35,162 nt of DNA from Gelidibacter sp038243395. Lineage in GTDB: Bacteria; Bacteroidota; Bacteroidia; Flavobacteriales; Flavobacteriaceae. The notes below the pieces were generated by a model. It was not told the DNA's origin and searched no databases. It saw only the letters and a program-made list of their open reading frames with translations. The DNA lies in assembly GCA_038243395.1 (NCBI GenBank), contig JBBSRC010000039.1:1-35162 (forward strand), written 5' to 3'. Position numbers and translations under genes: made by a program. Shown piece by piece: positions 1 to 8,395 of this stretch; within the stretch, counting starts at the first letter, position 1; the number at the start of each line of letters is the position of its first letter.

Positions 1-717
1 CATAATTTCTGCATCAAACTGACCAGAAGCCTTATCCATTAACGGCTTTAACCAAATATCACGATTTTCAACCATGGTCACCTCACCATTAGTGCGTTTT
101 ACAACCAATACTTTCTCAACATTATCACATTGTTGAAGTGCCTCATCCACAATCCCTTTCAAATCAATGCTTCTATTCCCTCGGAAAGAACCATCTGAAG
201 TAATGACAATCTTACAATCGCTGTCAATGATACGAGTGGAAATGGCTTTAGCTGAGAAACCTGCAAAAATCACATTATGCATCGCGCCAATACGTGCACA
301 TGCCAATAAAGTAACCGCCAATTCTGGAATCATGGGTAAATAGACACAAATACGATCTCCTTTTTTAACGCCTTGATCTCTAAGGACGTTTGCCATTTTA
401 CAAACGCGTTCATGTAGTTGCTTATAAGTAATATGTTGGGCTTCTTCATTGGGATCATTAGGTTCAAAAATGATGGCCGTTTTATCACCGCGATTGAGCA
501 AATGTCTGTCCAAACAATTTTCTGTGATGTTCAGTTTTGCACCTTCAAACCATTTTATATTTGGTTTATTAAAATCCCAGGTAAGGACCTTGTCCCATTT
601 TTTACGCCATAAAAAGTGCTCTTCGGCTATTTCTGCCCAAAAGTTTTCGGGTTCACGAACTGACTTTCTATAGATTTGGAAATATTCTTCAAGGGTTTTA
701 ATGCTGTAATTACTCAT
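1..717 (-). CDS. acs: Acetyl-CoA synthetase, N-terminal 239 residues (gene runs off the left edge)
   Basis: AMP-forming acetate:CoA ligase, which activates acetate to acetyl-CoA through acetyl-AMP in the cytoplasm. I translated this stretch by hand. It is open from ATG at 717 to the window edge with no stop. It begins MSNYSIKTLEEYFQIYRKSV. The N-terminal Acs element KWFEGAKLN lies at residues 55-63, and the conserved block IGAMHNVIFAGFSAKA at about 143-158 matches the CoA/nucleotide-site region of Acs. Full-length Acs is about 630-650 residues, so roughly 40% is present, and the signature AMP-binding loop and the acetylated lysine lie outside. A good -7 promoter element (TATTTTTG on the - strand, 793-800) lies about 75 bases upstream, without a clear -33 partner. 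A propionyl-CoA synthetase is possible but less likely. Confidence 0.93.
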   Translation of the reverse strand, partial: MSNYSIKTLEEYFQIYRKSVREPENFWAEIAEEHFLWRKKWDKVLTWDFNKPNIKWFEGAKLNITENCLDRHLLNRGDKTAIIFEPNDPNEEAQHITYKQLHERVCKMANVLRDQGVKKGDRICVYLPMIPELAVTLLACARIGAMHNVIFAGFSAKAISTRIIDSDCKIVITSDGSFRGNRSIDLKGIVDEALQQCDNVEKVLVVKRTNGEVTMVENRDIWLKPLMDKASGQFDAEIM

Positions 718-871
718 ATTAGATTATTGTTTAGTGTGAAGTTGTAAAGTTGCTGTTTTTTAAGAACAACCTATCTCCCATAGATATTCATTCAAAAATA
801 TAAATAAATTTTTATAGAATCGATTTATTTATGTTTACTATTTGCCATTACTATAAATGATGAAACGAAGT

Positions 872-2242
872 TTATAAATGCATTCGTTTTGCATAAGCTT
901 TAATTTCCTTGATGACTTTCGGCGCTAAAATAATAGTCGCTGTCATTGTAGGGATGGCCATCAACGCGAAAGTTCCGTCAATTAGATTGAGCATCATACT
1001 CAAAGGAGTTACCGCTCCAAGAATGATACTTGCTATATAAAAATAATTATAATAATGTTTGTTGTGGGCGCCAAATAAAAAGGACATGCATTTGGTGCCG
1101 TAATAAGAATAGGTAAACAAGGATGAAATACTAAAGGTCGCAATACATATCAATAATAAATAATTGCCATATACCGGAATGGCATTATTGAATGCTGCTG
1201 CCGTTAAACTCACACCATTGGCTTCACTCGTTTCCCATACACCGGTAACTAAAATGGCCAGTGCGGTTAAGGTACAGACTACCAAGGTATCAATGGCAGG
1301 ACCTAACATGGCCACTAAACCTTCACGAACAGGCTCATTCGTTTTTGATGCGCCATGAGCCATAGGTGCAGTACCAATACCCGCTTCATTGGAAAATGCG
1401 CCTCTCCTAACCCCCAGCAAAATCAATCCACCAACGGCACCTCCCAAAAAGGAATCCCCTTTATAGTTATCGGCCGAAAAAGCATCCGTAATCATCAAGG
1501 AAAGATATTTTGGGACTTCTTCAATATACACACCAAGAATTATTATCACTAAAACGAAATAAACTAATACCATGCTTGGTACTAATTTTGAAGCCGTTTT
1601 ACTGATGCGATCCAAACCGCCAAGAATAACCACGGCCGTAATTGCTACAAGTATGACTCCAATTATAAAATTTGACGTATTAGTTTCGCTAACCCCGTTT
1701 GGCTCTAATAAAATATAATTGATGGCTTGTTTTAATTGATTCACGTTAAAAACAGGCAAGGCACCTATCAATCCACAAATACTAAAAAACACTGCTAAAG
1801 GTTTCCAAGATTTCCCTAAACCTTCCATAATAAAATACATCGGACCTCCCTGAATACGCCCTTCACTATCCGTTCCTCTATACATAATCGCTAAGGTGCA
1901 GGTAAAGAATTTTGTAGACATCCCCACAATAGCACTCATCCACATCCAAAACATTGCTCCAGGACCTCCAATATGAATTGCTACGGCTACCCCAGCAATA
2001 TTACCCATACCAATAGTGGACGCCAATGCTGTGGACAAAGCTTGAAAGTGGGTGATTTCGCCAGGTGCATCAGGATCGTCATATTTACCTCGCAAAACAT
2101 TTAGGGCATGAAAAAAATATCGAAATGGTAAAAATTGAGAACGCACCAATAAGTACAATCCCCCTCCAATTAAAAGTATCAATAAAGGTAAGCCCCACGC
2201 ATAATCAGCATAGGATTGAAAGATCGAATCTAGCGTATTCAT
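872..2242 (-). CDS. Alanine/glycine:cation symporter (AGCS family)
   Basis: Inner-membrane secondary transporter that imports alanine or glycine with Na+ or H+. The 456-residue length and about 11 hydrophobic segments fit the family. AGCS signatures are visible: the G-N-I-A-G-V-A-V-A-I block followed by GGPGAMFWMWMSAIVGM near residues 75-110 (the P-G-x2-F-W-M-W motif), and GVRRGAFSNEAGIGTAPMAH near residues 280-300. The start ATG at 2242 is the first in frame and gives a short periplasmic N-terminus before the first membrane segment. It is transcribed alone, in the same direction as acs but 154 bases away, so co-transcription is uncertain. Substrate specificity cannot be read from the sequence. 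Confidence 0.93.
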   Translation of the reverse strand: MNTLDSIFQSYADYAWGLPLLILLIGGGLYLLVRSQFLPFRYFFHALNVLRGKYDDPDAPGEITHFQALSTALASTIGMGNIAGVAVAIHIGGPGAMFWMWMSAIVGMSTKFFTCTLAIMYRGTDSEGRIQGGPMYFIMEGLGKSWKPLAVFFSICGLIGALPVFNVNQLKQAINYILLEPNGVSETNTSNFIIGVILVAITAVVILGGLDRISKTASKLVPSMVLVYFVLVIIILGVYIEEVPKYLSLMITDAFSADNYKGDSFLGGAVGGLILLGVRRGAFSNEAGIGTAPMAHGASKTNEPVREGLVAMLGPAIDTLVVCTLTALAILVTGVWETSEANGVSLTAAAFNNAIPVYGNYLLLICIATFSISSLFTYSYYGTKCMSFLFGAHNKHYYNYFYIASIILGAVTPLSMMLNLIDGTFALMAIPTMTATIILAPKVIKEIKAYAKRMHL

Positions 2243-2341
2243 TTTAGAGTTTTGATTAGCGATTTTAAAGATATAGTTTTCGGGTTATAAACCTTAAGAA
2301 TGTCCTATAAAAAATCCGGATTCAACCGAAAAGTTACTAAT

Positions 2342-2370
2342 TTTGGATTTTAACATTATATTTACATTTA
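2342..2370 (+). promoter_or_regulatory. Possible Bacteroidota promoter of the membrane acyltransferase gene
   Basis: TTTG at 2342-2345, a 17-base spacer, then TACATTTA at 2363-2370, which is one mismatch from TAnnTTTG. The position about 15 bases before the TTG start fits a short leader. The region is AT-rich, so chance is a real alternative. Confidence 0.3.
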
Positions 2371-2385
2371 CTAGCCACAACCTCA

Positions 2386-3510
2386 TTGAAAGCAAACCGA
2401 CTTTATTTTATAGATGCCGTAAGGGCATTTGCCATTTTGATGATGTTGCAAGGGCATTTTGTAGACACGCTATTAAATCCGATTTACCGAGATGACTCCT
2501 ATGTAGCCTATACGGTCTGGTCTTATTTTAGAGGGATTACCGCTCCTACTTTCTTCACGATTTCAGGACTGGTATTCCTTTATTTATTACTAAAAGCACA
2601 CGCCAAAGGAAGTGATAAACAGCGGATTCAAAAAGGTGCAACGCGAGGTGTTATGTTACTAGTGATAGGATACGCACTCCGAATACCATTTTTCTCATGG
2701 TTAAAAGGGAGTTTTGATACCTATTTCTTGGTTATAGATGTGTTACAATGTATTGGACTTTCTCTACTTATTTTGATTGGTCTCTATTTACTTTGTAGAA
2801 GAAATAGTTACATTTTATCAATAGTATTATTGAGTATGGGCTGTATCATTTTTCTCACAGAACCTTTGTATCGGACGCTGACCTTAGAAAACGTCCCTTT
2901 AGTTTTTGCCAATTATCTGAGCAAATCCAACGGATCCGTATTTACGATGTTGCCTTGGTTTGGTTATGTTGCTTTTGGGGGATTTTTAGCCACACTGTTT
3001 TTTAGAAGTTCTCAAAAAAAGTATTTTAAGCAGATTACCGTTACTGTTTTTTTCGTATCGGGAATTGTCCTGCTTTTATATTCAACGATTATTTTACAAT
3101 ACCTCTACCAGATTACAAGTATTGAGTTATTTGATCGATCGGCAAACTATAATTATCTTTTTTTAAGATTGGGAAATGTGATGTTGTATTTTGCTTTTTT
3201 CTATATGCTTGAACGCTTTATGAAACAGTCCATAGTGACACAGATAGGCGAAAAAACCTTAAACATCTATATCGTACATTTTATCATTATTTACGGAAGT
3301 TTTACCGGAATAGGATTAAAACATTTTTATTATAAATCCTTGGATCCTTGGGAAGCTTTTTTTGGCGCTATTGCATTTATAATCGTTGTGTGTTTGATCG
3401 TTTTCCATATTGGAAAAACTAATGCATTTATCTATAAGCATTTGAGGAAGTTTTTGCGCTTAACAAAACGAACAATCCTTGGATTTAAAAAACCAAAGCA
3501 CACCAATTAG
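2386..3510 (+). CDS. Multi-pass membrane acyltransferase, HGSNAT/DUF1624-like
   Basis: Integral membrane protein of 374 residues with about ten hydrophobic segments. The N-terminus R-L-Y-F-I-D-A-V-R-A-F-A-I-L-M-M-L-Q-G-H is the characteristic opening of the heparan-alpha-glucosaminide N-acetyltransferase-like (DUF1624) and acyltransferase-3 families, where the conserved H is thought to take part in acyl transfer across the membrane. The only start I can find is TTG at 2386, since no in-frame ATG lies upstream. A candidate promoter (TTTG 2342-2345, 17-base spacer, TACATTTA 2363-2370) sits just before it. The stop overlaps the purC stop on the other strand by four bases. The acceptor substrate is unknown; a surface glycan or lipid is the usual guess. 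Confidence 0.8.
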   Translation: MKANRLYFIDAVRAFAILMMLQGHFVDTLLNPIYRDDSYVAYTVWSYFRGITAPTFFTISGLVFLYLLLKAHAKGSDKQRIQKGATRGVMLLVIGYALRIPFFSWLKGSFDTYFLVIDVLQCIGLSLLILIGLYLLCRRNSYILSIVLLSMGCIIFLTEPLYRTLTLENVPLVFANYLSKSNGSVFTMLPWFGYVAFGGFLATLFFRSSQKKYFKQITVTVFFVSGIVLLLYSTIILQYLYQITSIELFDRSANYNYLFLRLGNVMLYFAFFYMLERFMKQSIVTQIGEKTLNIYIVHFIIIYGSFTGIGLKHFYYKSLDPWEAFFGAIAFIIVVCLIVFHIGKTNAFIYKHLRKFLRLTKRTILGFKKPKHTN

Positions 3511-4460
3511 TGCTGCTCTGATAAAAAGCGCTCCACATTCGTTTTGATTCGTTCTTGAATGTTATTGACATCTGCTTTTACAAACGGCTCTCCCATGATC
3601 TGTTCATAGAGTTCAATATATCTGTCAGAAACCGTTTCAATGTAAGCATCGCTCATTTCAGGTACAGATTGCCCTTCAAGACCTTGAAAACCATTGGAAA
3701 TCAACCATTGACGCACAAACTCTTTAGATAATTGCTTTTGCAAATCCCCATTGTCTTGACGATCTTGATAGCCATCTGCGTAAAAATAACGCGAAGAATC
3801 TGGCGTGTGAATTTCATCAATCAGTACGATTCTGCCATCTCTTGTTTTACCAAATTCGTATTTTGTATCCACCAGTATCAAGCCTCTCATCGCTGCTATT
3901 TGTGATCCTCTTTGATATAATTTACGAGTATAATCTTCTAAAACCAGATAATCAGCTTCACTCACGATACCACGTTTAAGAATCTCTTCTCTCGAAATAT
4001 CTTCATCATGGTCGCCCATTTCAGCCTTTGTGGCAGGTGTGATAATTGGATCAGGAAATTTATCATTTTCTTTCATGCCTTCAGGGAGCGAAACTCCACA
4101 AAGCATACGCTTACCCGATGAATATTCGCGAGCGGCATGCCCAGACATATAGCCACGAATTACCATTTCAACTTTAAAAGGCTCACATAAATGACCAACT
4201 GCTACATTAGGATCTGGCGTTGCAATCAACCAATTGGGCACCAAATCTTCAGTTTGCGCCATAAATTTGGTTGCAATTTGATTGAGAATCTGTCCTTTAT
4301 AAGGAATTCCTTTGGGCATCACCACGTCAAAAGCACTTAAACGATCGGTTGCAACCATAACTAAAAGATTATCATTGATATTATAAACCTCTCTGACCTT
4401 ACCCTTGTAAAGACTCTTTTGACCTGGAAAATTAAAATTGGTATCTGTGATGGTATTCAT
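3507..4460 (-). CDS. purC: Phosphoribosylaminoimidazole-succinocarboxamide synthase (SAICAR synthetase)
   Basis: Cytoplasmic ATP-dependent enzyme of de novo purine synthesis that joins CAIR and aspartate to give SAICAR. The 317-residue protein is of the longer SAICAR synthetase form, with GKVREVY at residues 20-26 (the nucleotide-binding loop), DRLSAFD at 39-45, and the C-terminal block VLIDEIHTPDSSRYF that carries the family's second signature. ATG at 4460 is the natural start. The 3' end is convergent with the membrane acyltransferase gene and the two stop codons overlap (3507-3510). A promoter with good spacing lies directly upstream at 4492-4523, abutting the terminator of the preceding gene. 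Confidence 0.97.
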   Translation of the reverse strand: MNTITDTNFNFPGQKSLYKGKVREVYNINDNLLVMVATDRLSAFDVVMPKGIPYKGQILNQIATKFMAQTEDLVPNWLIATPDPNVAVGHLCEPFKVEMVIRGYMSGHAAREYSSGKRMLCGVSLPEGMKENDKFPDPIITPATKAEMGDHDEDISREEILKRGIVSEADYLVLEDYTRKLYQRGSQIAAMRGLILVDTKYEFGKTRDGRIVLIDEIHTPDSSRYFYADGYQDRQDNGDLQKQLSKEFVRQWLISNGFQGLEGQSVPEMSDAYIETVSDRYIELYEQIMGEPFVKADVNNIQERIKTNVERFLSEQH

Positions 4461-4491
4461 TTTGAAGAAATATTAGAAGTTTTAAGCATTG

Positions 4492-4523
4492 CAAAAGTAA
4501 GACTATTGACGTTTAGTTCACAA
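4492..4523 (-). promoter_or_regulatory. Bacteroidota-type promoter of purC
   Basis: On the - strand: TTG (4521-4523), 21-base spacer, TACTTTTG (4492-4499), an exact match to TAnnTTTG. The purC ATG lies about 32 bases downstream. The -33 element is formed by the end of the U-tract of the upstream gene's terminator (4521-4548). Confidence 0.5.
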
Positions 4524-4548
4524 AAAAAAGAGCAGTAAAAACTGCTCT
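4521..4548 (-). terminator. Rho-independent terminator of the outer-membrane barrel gene
   Basis: Perfect 8-bp stem AGAGCAGT / ACTGCTCT (4529-4536 with 4541-4548) and a 4-base loop, followed on the - strand by a run of eight T (4522-4529 region). It lies 25 bases after the stop of the gene ending at 4573. Confidence 0.85.
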
Positions 4549-4572
4549 CTATAAATGTTATAAAATAGTAAA

Positions 4573-5094
4573 TTAGAATCTTAGGTTGTATGTGGTACCG
4601 ATTCCAAGAACTCGAATATCAAAATCATTTTCAGCAAATGTATTTTGATAGTAGGAATAAAAATTCCAATCTCTGTTATGGTATCCTATTTGAGGATTTA
4701 AATATAGACCGCCATCATTGTTGTCAACATTGGTTAAAAATCCATAACCGAAATCAACTCCAAGAAACAAGCCTTTTGGTTTAAAGTAATATCTAGCAAA
4801 TGCTGCTGCCGGAATGATACCGAAATCATCTACCCCATCTTTTCCAAAAAAGTGATCGTAACCTGTAGTCAATCCAATCCCAAAATTTGGCGTTACTAAA
4901 TATTGACCTTTCAAATTCAATCCAAGCGCAAAAGATGATAAATCATCAGCATCTCCCATAGGAACTCCTGCGTTTAATCCGATTTTCAACCAAGAGTTTT
5001 TTGAACTGATATCCTTGTATTTGATACCCTTTAATTCTTGTGCAAAAGTTGTTCCTACAACGAACAACGCAAATAATAAAATAACCTTCTTCAT
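4573..5094 (-). CDS. Small outer-membrane beta-barrel protein
   Basis: 173 residues with a clear signal peptide (KKVILLFALFVVGTTFAQ, cleavage after A-Q). The mature part alternates hydrophobic and polar residues with many glycine/aromatic pairs (for example GIGLTTGYDHFFG, GLFLGVDFGYGF) and ends in an aromatic residue (NLRF), as outer-membrane barrels of the OmpA/OmpW/porin-like beta-barrel class do. An eight-stranded barrel is a reasonable guess from the length. It has its own terminator (4521-4548), and a perfect inverted repeat lies 136 bases upstream of its ATG. No specific function can be assigned. Confidence 0.8.
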   Translation of the reverse strand: MKKVILLFALFVVGTTFAQELKGIKYKDISSKNSWLKIGLNAGVPMGDADDLSSFALGLNLKGQYLVTPNFGIGLTTGYDHFFGKDGVDDFGIIPAAAFARYYFKPKGLFLGVDFGYGFLTNVDNNDGGLYLNPQIGYHNRDWNFYSYYQNTFAENDFDIRVLGIGTTYNLRF

Positions 5095-5229
5095 TTTTAA
5101 CTAGTTTTTAAGTTGAATTCATCCTAGGAGCAAAACGCATACCATGAGCATCTTTTCTAGGGATATTTTCAATTTAAATTTCAAATGCTTGATTGTTAAT
5201 TTATTATTTTCGGTGGCAGATGAACACTT

Positions 5230-5253
5230 GTGTCATGTTTCTTCACATGACAC
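5230..5253. repeat. Perfect 8-bp inverted repeat (GTGTCATG - N8 - CATGACAC)
   Basis: Arms at 5230-5237 and 5246-5253 are perfectly complementary. It lies in the 198-base gap between the phoH stop (5293) and the barrel gene start (5094), both on the - strand. There is no T-run on either side, so it does not look like a standard intrinsic terminator. The dyad symmetry would suit a dimeric regulator site or a transcript-end hairpin. Confidence 0.5.
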
Positions 5254-5292
5254 TTCCTGAATGCAAAAATACCTGAACTTTTAAGAGCTTTT

Positions 5293-6246
5293 TTATTCTC
5301 TATTGTCAATTTCTTTATAGGCTTCGATGATTTTCCGGACCAATTTATGGCGGATCACGTCAGTTTCATCCAAATATACAATGCCCACGCCTTCCACATT
5401 TCTTAAAATCAAAAGGGCTTCCTTCAATCCGGAAGTGGTGCGTCTTGGCAAATCCACTTGTCCAGGATCACCGGTCAGTAAAAACTTAGCGTTTTTACCC
5501 ATTCTGGTCAAGAACATTTTCATCTGATTATGAGTGGTGTTCTGCCCTTCATCTAAAATCACAAAAGCATTATCCAGAGTACGACCGCGCATAAATGCTA
5601 ATGGTGCTATTTGAATGGTTCCATTTTCAATGAACTGCGCTAACTTTTCAGCCGGGATCATATCTCTTAAGGCATCATAAAGTGGTTGCATATAAGGATC
5701 TAACTTCTCTTTTAAATCTCCAGGAAGAAAACCAAGATTCTCACCAGCTTCCACTGCTGGACGCGTTAAAATGATTCGTTTGACTTCCTTATTCTTCAAG
5801 GCTTTTACCGCCAAGGCAACGCCTGTGTAGGTTTTACCAGTTCCTGCTGGACCAATGGCAAAAACCATATCGTGCTGTCGCATGCTTTCAACCAATTTGC
5901 GTTGATTGACCGTCTGTGCCTTAATTATTTTTCCACCAACGCCGTGAACTATGACCTCATTACTTTTTTCAGAAGTGGTATAATCGGCACTGCTTTCACT
6001 GGTCAGTACACGTTCAATGGAGTTTTCATCAAGCTTATTGTATTTAATAAAATGCTTGGTAAGCATCGTCATGCGTTTGTTGAATTCTTCCAGCAAGTCT
6101 TCATCGCCGTAAGCTTTTATTTTATTGCCTCTCGCCACGATTTTCAATTTCGGAAAATACTTTTTAAGAAGTTCAATATTAACATTTTGGGCTCCAAAGA
6201 AATCTTTTGGAGCAATTTCCTCTAATTCGATTATAAGTTCATTCAA
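5293..6246 (-). CDS. phoH: PhoH-like ATPase/NTPase
   Basis: Cytoplasmic PhoH-family P-loop NTPase of 317 residues, the common PhoH/YbeZ size. Residues 1-100 form the KH-like N-terminal part. The Walker A motif GPAGTGKT is at 132-139, the block ILTRPAVEAGENLGFLPGDL follows at about 159-178, and the Walker B/helicase-like ILDEGQNTT is at 230-238, with LTGDPGQVDLP after it. Family members are linked to RNA metabolism and ribosome maturation, often with YbeY, which is not in this window. It is divergent from the SAM hydroxide adenosyltransferase gene across a 210-base gap. Confidence 0.95.
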   Translation of the reverse strand: MNELIIELEEIAPKDFFGAQNVNIELLKKYFPKLKIVARGNKIKAYGDEDLLEEFNKRMTMLTKHFIKYNKLDENSIERVLTSESSADYTTSEKSNEVIVHGVGGKIIKAQTVNQRKLVESMRQHDMVFAIGPAGTGKTYTGVALAVKALKNKEVKRIILTRPAVEAGENLGFLPGDLKEKLDPYMQPLYDALRDMIPAEKLAQFIENGTIQIAPLAFMRGRTLDNAFVILDEGQNTTHNQMKMFLTRMGKNAKFLLTGDPGQVDLPRRTTSGLKEALLILRNVEGVGIVYLDETDVIRHKLVRKIIEAYKEIDNRE

Positions 6247-6456
6247 AAGCTATGGGATTTAATATATTAATCTCTTAAGTTTTATTAGTTTTGTGCGGGC
6301 TTAAAAAGTCTCCATTATTTCACGCTACCTTACAAATCTAACTGAAATATTCTATAATAAGTTTCATCAAAACATATAAAGTTTAAATATTTTTCAACAG
6401 ACACCATAAAGCAGTAGCTTCATAGCAACCCATAAAAAAAGAATACAAATAAGTAC

Positions 6457-7290
6457 ATGGCAATCATAACACTAACTACTGATTTTGGACAAAAAGACCA
6501 TTTTGTTGGTGCAATCAAAGGCGCAATTTATAATGAACTTGAAGAGGTTAAAATTGTGGATATCTCTCATGATGTTTCGCCTTTCAATGTTTTGGAAGCC
6601 GCATATATCATACAAAACGCCTATAGTAGTTTCCCAAAAGGGTCGATCCATGTCATCGGAATTGATTCAGAATTAAACCGAGAAAACAATCATATTGCCA
6701 TAAAATTGGACGATCATTACTTTATATGTGCCAATAACGGCATTATGAGTATGATTTGTAATGAAATTGCTCCAGAAAAGATTGTTGAAATCAACATTCA
6801 TGATAAAATACAGAGTAATTTTCCTGTTCAGGACGTTTTTGTAAAAGTAGCGTGTCATATAGCCCGTGGTGGTACGCTGGAAGTTATTGGTAAAGTGATT
6901 ACCGAAATTAAACCCATCAAAAACCTAAATCCGTTTGTGAATGACGATCAATCCCAAATCATTGGGAGCATCATCTATATTGATAATTATGGAAACGTGA
7001 TCACGAATATCCGTCGCAAATTTTTTGAACAGATTCAAAAAGGTCGTGCATTTGAAATTTCAGCGCGGAGTTATAAGTTCAAGGACATCTTCGTAAGATA
7101 TAGCGATATAGTAAATTTTGATACTCCCGAAGAACAACGGCAGGATGAAGGTCGTGGTTTAGTCGTGTTTAATTCGTCCGACTATTTAGAAATTGCTATT
7201 TATAAAAGTGATCTTGCCACAGTAGGAAGTGCTTCTAGCTTAATGGGACTGAAAATGAGGGATACGGTAACTGTAAATTTTTTGAAATAA
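6457..7290 (+). CDS. SAM hydroxide adenosyltransferase (SAM hydrolase, DUF62 family)
   Basis: Converts S-adenosyl-L-methionine and water to adenosine and methionine. It belongs to the fluorinase/chlorinase fold family but is the common hydrolytic form. The 277-residue protein starts with ITLTTDFGQKDHFVGAIKG (residues 3-21), the family's N-terminal signature, and has VIGIDSELN, the FICANNGIMS loop and the C-terminal domain opening I-Y-I-D-N-Y-G-N-V-I-T-N. ATG at 6457 is well placed. It is the first gene of a + strand run that continues with an ABM protein, gldF, a small membrane protein and gldG. The 80-base gap to the next gene could hold a secondary promoter. Confidence 0.93.
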   Translation: MAIITLTTDFGQKDHFVGAIKGAIYNELEEVKIVDISHDVSPFNVLEAAYIIQNAYSSFPKGSIHVIGIDSELNRENNHIAIKLDDHYFICANNGIMSMICNEIAPEKIVEINIHDKIQSNFPVQDVFVKVACHIARGGTLEVIGKVITEIKPIKNLNPFVNDDQSQIIGSIIYIDNYGNVITNIRRKFFEQIQKGRAFEISARSYKFKDIFVRYSDIVNFDTPEEQRQDEGRGLVVFNSSDYLEIAIYKSDLATVGSASSLMGLKMRDTVTVNFLK

Positions 7291-7370
7291 TAATTGACCT
7301 ATTACCGATGTCTAAATGCTGATGACTATAAACTGAAGACTGAATACAGCTTAAGCTAAAATTAAAAACC

Positions 7371-7667
7371 ATGTTTGTAAGAATAGTAAAAATGAGTTTT
7401 GAACCTTCAAAAGTTGATGATTTTTTGACTTTTTTTGATAGCAAAAAAGATTTGATTAGGAATTTTGATGGGTGTCAGTTTTTGGAACTTTACAGAGATA
7501 AGCAGCATACCAACATATTTTTTACCTACAGCTATTGGCGGGAAGAGGCAGATTTGGAAAACTATCGTAACTCTGATCTCTTTAAAACAGTTTGGGCAAT
7601 TACCAAACTATCCTTTAATGGAAAACCAGAAGCTTGGAGTGTAGATAAACTGATAACACTAAAATAA
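7371..7667 (+). CDS. Antibiotic biosynthesis monooxygenase (ABM) fold protein
   Basis: 98-residue protein of the dimeric alpha+beta barrel superfamily. It opens VRIVKMSFEPSKVDDFLTFF, has the middle strand C-Q-F-L-E-L-Y-R-D, and the F-F-T-Y-S-Y-W strand with the W typical of small ABM-domain proteins. Members act as quinol monooxygenases or have unknown oxidative roles, and no specific substrate can be assigned. It starts 80 bases after the SAM hydrolase and ends 16 bases before gldF, so it probably shares their transcript. Confidence 0.85.
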   Translation: MFVRIVKMSFEPSKVDDFLTFFDSKKDLIRNFDGCQFLELYRDKQHTNIFFTYSYWREEADLENYRNSDLFKTVWAITKLSFNGKPEAWSVDKLITLK

Positions 7668-7683
7668 AATACAACTTTATTAT

Positions 7684-8394
7684 ATGTTTGCTATTCTTAA
7701 AAAAGAAATCAACTCCTTCTTTGCCTCTCCCATAGGATATTTGGTAATTGGATTGTTTTTAGTGCTCAGCGGACTTTTTCTCTGGCTTTTTAAAGGAGAT
7801 TTCAATATTTTGGAAAGTGGTTTTGCGGATATGGCCCCATTTTTCCTTTTGGCGCCTTGGATTCTTATTTTTTTGGTACCGGCGGTCACGATGCGCAGCT
7901 TCTCTGACGAAAAAAAACAAGGCACCTTAGAGCTTTTAGTAACAAAACCAATTTCACATTTACAAATTGTTTTGGGTAAATATTTTGCTGCTTTACTATT
8001 GATCATTCTCACATTAGTGCCCACACTACTTTATATTCTTGCACTTGACAATTTAAAACTTGACTCAAATATTTTAGATTATGGAAATATTATAGGATCC
8101 TATCTTGGTCTGCTATTTTTGGTAGGTGCATACGCTGCCATCGGACTTTTTGCTTCTTCCCTATCTGACAATCAAATTGTAGCTTTTCTAATCGCCGTTT
8201 TTTTATGCTTTTTCTTTTACTTCGGATTTGAAGGACTTTCAAATTTGAGCGCCTTACCCATTGAACACTTTGGCATGGAAGCCCATTACAACAGTATTAG
8301 CCGAGGCGTTTTGGACACAAGGGATCTACTATACTTTTTGAGCATATCCGTCTTTTTTATTGCAATAACCCAATTCAATATTCAAAAAAAATAA
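7684..8394 (+). CDS. gldF: Gliding-motility ABC transporter permease GldF
   Basis: Inner-membrane permease of the GldA-GldF-GldG ABC transporter needed for gliding in flavobacteria. The 236 residues begin MFAILKKEINSFFASPIGYL, the characteristic start of GldF/ABC-2 type permeases. About six membrane segments follow, with the cytoplasmic motif TMRSFSDEKKQGTLELLVTK (residues about 67-86) that is the ABC-2 coupling region. The gene for the small membrane protein begins one base after its stop. gldA, the ATPase, is not in the window, and it is normally encoded elsewhere. Confidence 0.93.
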   Translation: MFAILKKEINSFFASPIGYLVIGLFLVLSGLFLWLFKGDFNILESGFADMAPFFLLAPWILIFLVPAVTMRSFSDEKKQGTLELLVTKPISHLQIVLGKYFAALLLIILTLVPTLLYILALDNLKLDSNILDYGNIIGSYLGLLFLVGAYAAIGLFASSLSDNQIVAFLIAVFLCFFFYFGFEGLSNLSALPIEHFGMEAHYNSISRGVLDTRDLLYFLSISVFFIAITQFNIQKK

Positions 8395-8395
8395 T

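Noticed and set aside
5872..6225. 117-residue open frame opposite phoH
   Set aside because: It lies wholly inside the well-supported phoH gene, and its composition is that of an antisense shadow.
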